Assembly: GCF_003432035.1 (NCBI RefSeq)
Contig: NZ_QOHO01000059.1
Coordinates: 1-52,973, forward strand
DNA from: Lacrimispora amygdalina
GTDB taxonomy: Bacteria > Bacillota > Clostridia > Lachnospirales > Lachnospiraceae
Reading direction: 5' to 3'
DNA: 52,973 nucleotides
Shown here: piece after piece, positions 49,780 to 52,973 of the stretch
How positions within the stretch are numbered: the first letter of the stretch is position 1
Layout of the letters: each line of letters opens with the position of its first letter
Position numbers and translations under genes: made by a program
Notes under the pieces: model-generated
The model's database searches: none
Seen by the model: only the letters and a program-made list of their open reading frames with translations
Told to the model about the DNA's origin: nothing

Positions 49780-51222
49780 TTATCTGCTGTATTCTCCCCG
49801 GATATCTTCTTTCGGCGGCTCGATGGGATAGTTCCCGCTGAAGCATGCCGTACAGATAGGCAATCCTTCTGCCATTTCCTTCAGACGTTCCATGTTTAAA
49901 TAAGACAGGGAATCCGCCCCCAGAAGATCCCGGATCTCTTCAATGCTTCTGTTATGGGCGATCAGCTGATCTTCATCAGGAATATCCGTTCCGAAATAAC
50001 AGGGGTGGAGAAAAGGAGGTGCACTGATCCGCACATGAACCTCACTGGCACCAGCCTCCCGCAGCATGTTCACGATCAGTGCGCTGGTTGTTCCCCTGAC
50101 TATGGAATCATCGATCATGATTACCCGTTTTCCCACAACCGCTTCTCTTAACACATTCAGCTTAATTCTGACGGAAGATTCCCGGTTGCTCTGTTTCGGT
50201 TTAATGAAGGTTCTTCCCACATAGGAATTCTTCACAAAAGCCGTACCATAGGGGATCCCTGACTGAAGGGAATATCCAAGCGCAGCTGCATTTCCGGATT
50301 CCGGTACGCCTACCACGACATCGGCCTCTACAGGAGAATCCACAGCCAGCGCCCTGCCTGCACAAAGTCTGGAATGATAGACACTCACTCCGTCAAAAAC
50401 GCTGTCCGGTCTGGCAAAATAGATATATTCAAAAATACATCTGGCCTCCTTCGCTTTCTCCTGAAAGCAAAGGCTGGTATCCGATACAATTCCGTCTTTT
50501 GTTATGGTTACAATCTCTCCCGGGAGAACATCACGGACAAATTCCGCACCGATGGTATCAAGGGCGCAGCTTTCCGATACAATGATATAAGCATTGTCCC
50601 GTTTCCCAATGCATAACGGCTTAAATCCATATGGATCCCTTGCCCCAATCAGTTTACGCGGGCTCATGACAACCAGAGAATAAGCTCCCACAATTTTTTT
50701 CATCGCATTGGCAACCGCTGCCTCGACTGAAGGGGTCTTAACCCGCTCTCTGGCAACATGATATGCAATTACTTCGGAATCAATGGTGGTTTGAAAAATC
50801 GCTCCGCTGTACTCTAATTCTCTTCGAAGCTCCGGTGCATTCACCAGATTCCCGTTATGAGCCATGGCAAGAGTTCCTTTTACATAATTAAGCACAAGGG
50901 GCTGGGCATTTTCCCGTGTACTGCTTCCAGCCGTTGAATAACGAACATGACCTACCCCGATATTGCCATGAAGACCTTCCAAAACCTCGGGAGTAAAAAC
51001 CTCGTTACATAACCCCATCCCCTTATGGGCACTTACTTTTCCTTTCGGACCTTCGGTATCGCTGACAGCGATTCCGCAGCTCTCCTGTCCTCTGTGCTGT
51101 AATGCAAACAGACCGTAATAAATGGTGGAAGCAACGTCACCGCCGTCGAAATCATAGATGCCGAAGACGCCGCACTCCTCATGTAACTCTTCCTCTATGT
51201 TGAAGTTCAATTCGTTACTCAT
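49780..51222 (-). CDS. purF: amidophosphoribosyltransferase (FeS type)
   Basis: First committed step of purine synthesis: PRPP and glutamine to phosphoribosylamine. The start at 51222 gives a 16-residue propeptide before the catalytic Cys17 (EECGVFGIYDF), as in Bacillus PurF. The PRPP loop is VIMIDDSIVRGTTS. Four cysteines of the oxygen-sensitive 4Fe-4S cluster are in place: one in CIFEYIYFARPD, one in HPCYFGTD and two in CTAC. 480 residues. It follows purC by 25 bases, so the two form an operon. Confidence 0.95.
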   Translation of the reverse strand: MSNELNFNIEEELHEECGVFGIYDFDGGDVASTIYYGLFALQHRGQESCGIAVSDTEGPKGKVSAHKGMGLCNEVFTPEVLEGLHGNIGVGHVRYSTAGSSTRENAQPLVLNYVKGTLAMAHNGNLVNAPELRRELEYSGAIFQTTIDSEVIAYHVARERVKTPSVEAAVANAMKKIVGAYSLVVMSPRKLIGARDPYGFKPLCIGKRDNAYIIVSESCALDTIGAEFVRDVLPGEIVTITKDGIVSDTSLCFQEKAKEARCIFEYIYFARPDSVFDGVSVYHSRLCAGRALAVDSPVEADVVVGVPESGNAAALGYSLQSGIPYGTAFVKNSYVGRTFIKPKQSNRESSVRIKLNVLREAVVGKRVIMIDDSIVRGTTSALIVNMLREAGASEVHVRISAPPFLHPCYFGTDIPDEDQLIAHNRSIEEIRDLLGADSLSYLNMERLKEMAEGLPICTACFSGNYPIEPPKEDIRGEYSR

Positions 51223-51247
51223 GAAATGTCTACCCTCTCTATGCTGT

Positions 51248-51955
51248 TTACTGAATTCCAAGGCGGCGGAATATCTCCTCGTATGCGTCTTCCACACCGC
51301 CTAAATCTCTGCGGAAACGATCCTTATCCAGCTTTTCGTGAGTATCCTTATCCCACAGTCTGCATGTATCAGGAGAAATCTCGTCGGCAAGTATAATCTG
51401 TCCGTGGTAACGGCCAAACTCGATCTTAAAGTCAATCAGATCGATATTTAAGGTATTAAAGTACTCGATAAGAACTTCGTTTACCAGAAATGCATACTTT
51501 GATATGGCTTCAATCTCTTCTTTCGTTGCAAGATTAAGAGCCAGAGCATAGTAATCATTGATAAACGGATCTCCTAAATCATCATTTTTATAGCTGAATT
51601 CAAGTGTAGGACAGGCAAATTTAATTCCCTCTTCCATTCCCATCTTTTTCGCAAAACTTCCGGCAGAATAGTTTCTGATGATTACCTCAAGAGGAACGAT
51701 CTCCACTTTTTTCACTGCAGTCTCACGGTCGTTTAACTCTTCAACCAGATGAGTCGGAACACCCTTGGCTTCTAACTTTTTGAAAACAAAATTGGTCATG
51801 CGGTTATTTATCGCACCTTTTCCAACAATTGTGCCTTTTTTGAGACCATTGAAAGCTGTGGCATCATCTTTATAAGAAACAATTAACACGTCCGGATCTT
51901 CAGTAGTATAGACCTTCTTTGCTTTTCCCTCATACAGCATTTCTTTTTTCTCCAC
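51248..51955 (-). CDS. purC: SAICAR synthetase
   Basis: Joins CAIR and aspartate with ATP. Visible: [15 protein letters not shown] at the N-terminus, [16 protein letters not shown], and [10 protein letters not shown] with [12 protein letters not shown]. About 235 residues. Three starts are possible: GTG at 51964, GTG at 51955 and ATG at 51940. I prefer 51955 because AGGTGG lies five bases upstream and relatives begin with MEKKE. First gene of purC-purF; the promoter is at 52025-52053. Confidence 0.94.
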   Translation of the reverse strand: MEKKEMLYEGKAKKVYTTEDPDVLIVSYKDDATAFNGLKKGTIVGKGAINNRMTNFVFKKLEAKGVPTHLVEELNDRETAVKKVEIVPLEVIIRNYSAGSFAKKMGMEEGIKFACPTLEFSYKNDDLGDPFINDYYALALNLATKEEIEAISKYAFLVNEVLIEYFNTLNIDLIDFKIEFGRYHGQIILADEISPDTCRLWDKDTHEKLDKDRFRRDLGGVEDAYEEIFRRLGIQ

Positions 51956-51980
51956 GGTATCCACCTGTCCTTTTCTGAAT

Positions 51981-51992
51981 TAATTTATAAGT
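51981..51992 (-). promoter_or_regulatory. ACTTATAAATTA motif in the purC leader
   Basis: Minus strand ACTTATAAATTA, 11 of 12 bases equal to the repeats at the purE promoter, about 26 bases after the expected transcription start. Confidence 0.45.
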
Positions 51993-52024
51993 TTTTCAAA
52001 TAAAACTCTGGTGTTTCAGTAGAA

Positions 52025-52053
52025 ATTATAATACAGTAAAAATCGGATTGCAA
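52025..52053 (-). promoter_or_regulatory. sigma-A promoter of purC-purF
   Basis: Minus strand: TTGCAA (52053-52048), 17 bases, TATAAT (52030-52025). Confidence 0.75.
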
Positions 52054-52101
52054 CTGGTTTTATTATTATAAATACTAATGACCAATATACATATCTGTTT
52101 C

Positions 52102-52464
52102 TCAATCTGACTTTTTAAGGATCTGCCGCTCCACTCTCTGCCACAATTTTAATTCTCCTTCTTTTAAATCCAGAGAAAATCCGTGCTCTCTCACCTCTCC
52201 ATCTGCCGCTTTCAAAAAAGGCATGCCGGCTATCGTTTCTTCCACATATTCCTCCCTGACAGCATAGAGCTTCCTCAGTTCACTGCAAATCTGTTCTCTC
52301 TGCCGGGGAAATAAAACGGCAGCTTCAAAAAGCAGGCAGCAGTACAAAAGATAAACCAGCTCCCTCCGTCTTTTCCTGGGAGCAAATGCCCACGTTAAGC
52401 TTCTCCATGCCTTTTTTCTCTTATTAAAACTATGAAAGCGATAATTTTTTATAACTGTATTCAT
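52102..52464 (-). CDS. hypothetical basic protein
   Basis: A 120-residue protein with a strongly basic first third (RKKAWRSLTWAFAPRKRRREL), then a hydrophobic YLLYCCLLFEAAVLF stretch and a charged, helical C-terminus. No family is recognised. AGGAG lies seven bases before the ATG, and a clear promoter precedes it, so the gene is probably real. It could be a small membrane-associated protein. Confidence 0.6.
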   Translation of the reverse strand: MNTVIKNYRFHSFNKRKKAWRSLTWAFAPRKRRRELVYLLYCCLLFEAAVLFPRQREQICSELRKLYAVREEYVEETIAGMPFLKAADGEVREHGFSLDLKEGELKLWQRVERQILKKSD

Positions 52465-52554
52465 AAATCAGCTCCTGTCCTGGCCAAGATATAACGGTTC
52501 GGCAAATGGGAAATTTAAAAACAGATATCCAGAAATAAAGAAGTGTCTGACCTT

Positions 52555-52583
52555 ATTATATACGATAGTAAAAAAAGCTTCAA
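52555..52583 (-). promoter_or_regulatory. sigma-A promoter set inside the upstream terminator
   Basis: Minus strand: TTGAAG (52583-52578), 17 bases, TATAAT (52560-52555). The -35 is part of the terminator stem of the lipoprotein gene. Confidence 0.65.
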
Positions 52584-52610
52584 GCATTACTTTCTGCCCG
52601 AAGCTTTTTG
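52571..52610 (-). terminator. terminator of the lipoprotein gene
   Basis: AAAAAGCTTC / GAAGCTTTTTTT on the minus strand, loop of 18 bases, ten bases after the stop codon. Confidence 0.8.
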
Positions 52611-52618
52611 TTAAATAA

Positions 52619-52960
52619 TTATTTTGCTGCTGTTGTACTCTCTGTGGTAGGCTGGCCATTGCTTTCACCAGTAATTTTATCAACGCCTTTTTCCACGCCA
52701 TTTACCGCATCATTGACAACTCCTGTGCTGCTTTCCTTACCTTCATCAGCCTTTGTTGCACCGCCTGTAGTTGTTGAACCGCCTGTAGTTGTTGAACCAC
52801 CTGTACCACCGCCTGTACCACCACCTGTAGTCGTACCGGCTGCTGTCGTAGCCGTTCCAGCTTTAGTTCCGTCAGTTCCATTGGTTGTGCCGCATGCTGT
52901 CAGACACATTACTGACATAATGACAAGAATTGCAAATACATATGGTTTTATTTTTTTCAT
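52619..52960 (-). CDS. low-complexity lipoprotein
   Basis: A 113-residue lipoprotein. The signal (MKKIKPYVFAILVIMSVM) ends in the lipobox LTAC, so a diacylglycerol anchor on Cys23 is expected. The mature part is Thr/Gly-rich (GGSTTTGGSTTTGG) and ends in a Glu/Asn/Asp-rich segment with VNDAVNGVEKGVDKI. It lies on the outer face of the membrane; no function is known. The start at 52960 has GGAG six bases upstream; the ATG at 52972 spans that site. Confidence 0.75.
   Translation of the reverse strand: MKKIKPYVFAILVIMSVMCLTACGTTNGTDGTKAGTATTAAGTTTGGGTGGGTGGSTTTGGSTTTGGATKADEGKESSTGVVNDAVNGVEKGVDKITGESNGQPTTESTTAAK
52760..52795. repeat. 18-base tandem repeat in the lipoprotein gene
   Basis: Two exact copies of ACCGCCTGTAGTTGTTGA (52760-52777, 52778-52795) with degenerate copies following; they encode the GSTTTG repeats and may vary in number. 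Confidence 0.7.
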
Positions 52961-52973
52961 AATAATCTCCATT

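Noticed and set aside
52468-52701. 77-residue minus-strand frame at the right edge
   Set aside because: It overlaps the lipoprotein end and its terminator, and has no ribosome site.
52760-52830. CRISPR array
   Set aside because: Short tandem repeats without spacers inside the lipoprotein coding region.

Overview
The window reads as core chromosome of a motile, spore-forming anaerobic Firmicute of the Lachnospiraceae / Clostridium cluster XIVa type (Lacrimispora- or Hungatella-like). The grounds are the gene families (FeS-type PurF, PyrDB/PyrK, Rex, EutS/EutP, DUF4914, a Csp-type S8 protein, PocR-type sensors), strong AGGAGG ribosome sites, sigma-A promoters with 17-base spacers, and one sigma-28 type promoter on a chemoreceptor. 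No tool was run; the genus is an inference. No transposase, integrase, phage block or CRISPR array is visible.

Left part (1-12.3 kb): the tmRNA gene (tag ANLNINANNNKLALAA) lies downstream of nrdAB, an oxygen-dependent class I ribonucleotide reductase. Then come a tRNA-dihydrouridine synthase, a secreted cell-wall amidase, and a Csp-like subtilase whose catalytic Ser is Gly. These are followed by a redox group (rubredoxin, NapH-like membrane FeS protein, 2[4Fe-4S] ferredoxin, cupin, ArsC-like protein) and a MetE-like methyltransferase divergent from a LysR regulator.

Middle (12.3-21.5 kb): a cysteine-rich protein with DUF11-like domains; a three-gene microcompartment islet eutS-eutP-eutS with none of the usual eut/pdu enzymes; a DUF4914 ATPase-like gene behind an unusual 480-base leader that holds a promoter, a terminator and several inverted repeats; and the purE-purM-purN-purD operon.

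21.5-36 kb: a chemoreceptor with a sigma-28 promoter, an M29-like aminopeptidase with a long N-terminal extension, small membrane proteins, the pyrimidine cluster ykgJ-pyrF-pyrK-pyrD-pyrE, pepF with a nitroreductase, two GNAT acetyltransferases, and a soluble PocR mini-chemoreceptor.

36-53 kb: yebC, a CNNM/CorC protein, ndoA (MazF) without an adjacent antitoxin, alr, the bifunctional NAD(P)HX repair enzyme, rex, an ABC-F protein, a choline-binding-repeat protein with a degenerate metallopeptidase-like domain, then a second purine group (purC-purF, purB, lysR, purA), a small hypothetical protein and a low-complexity lipoprotein.

The two purine groups share an ACTTATNAATTA motif next to the purE and purC promoters, a candidate for common control. 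purL, purH and purK are not in the window. The least explained items are the microcompartment islet with its 20-base-spacer promoter, the purD-DUF4914 leader/ncRNA, the pseudo-subtilase with its folded leader, and the cysteine-rich DUF11-like protein.
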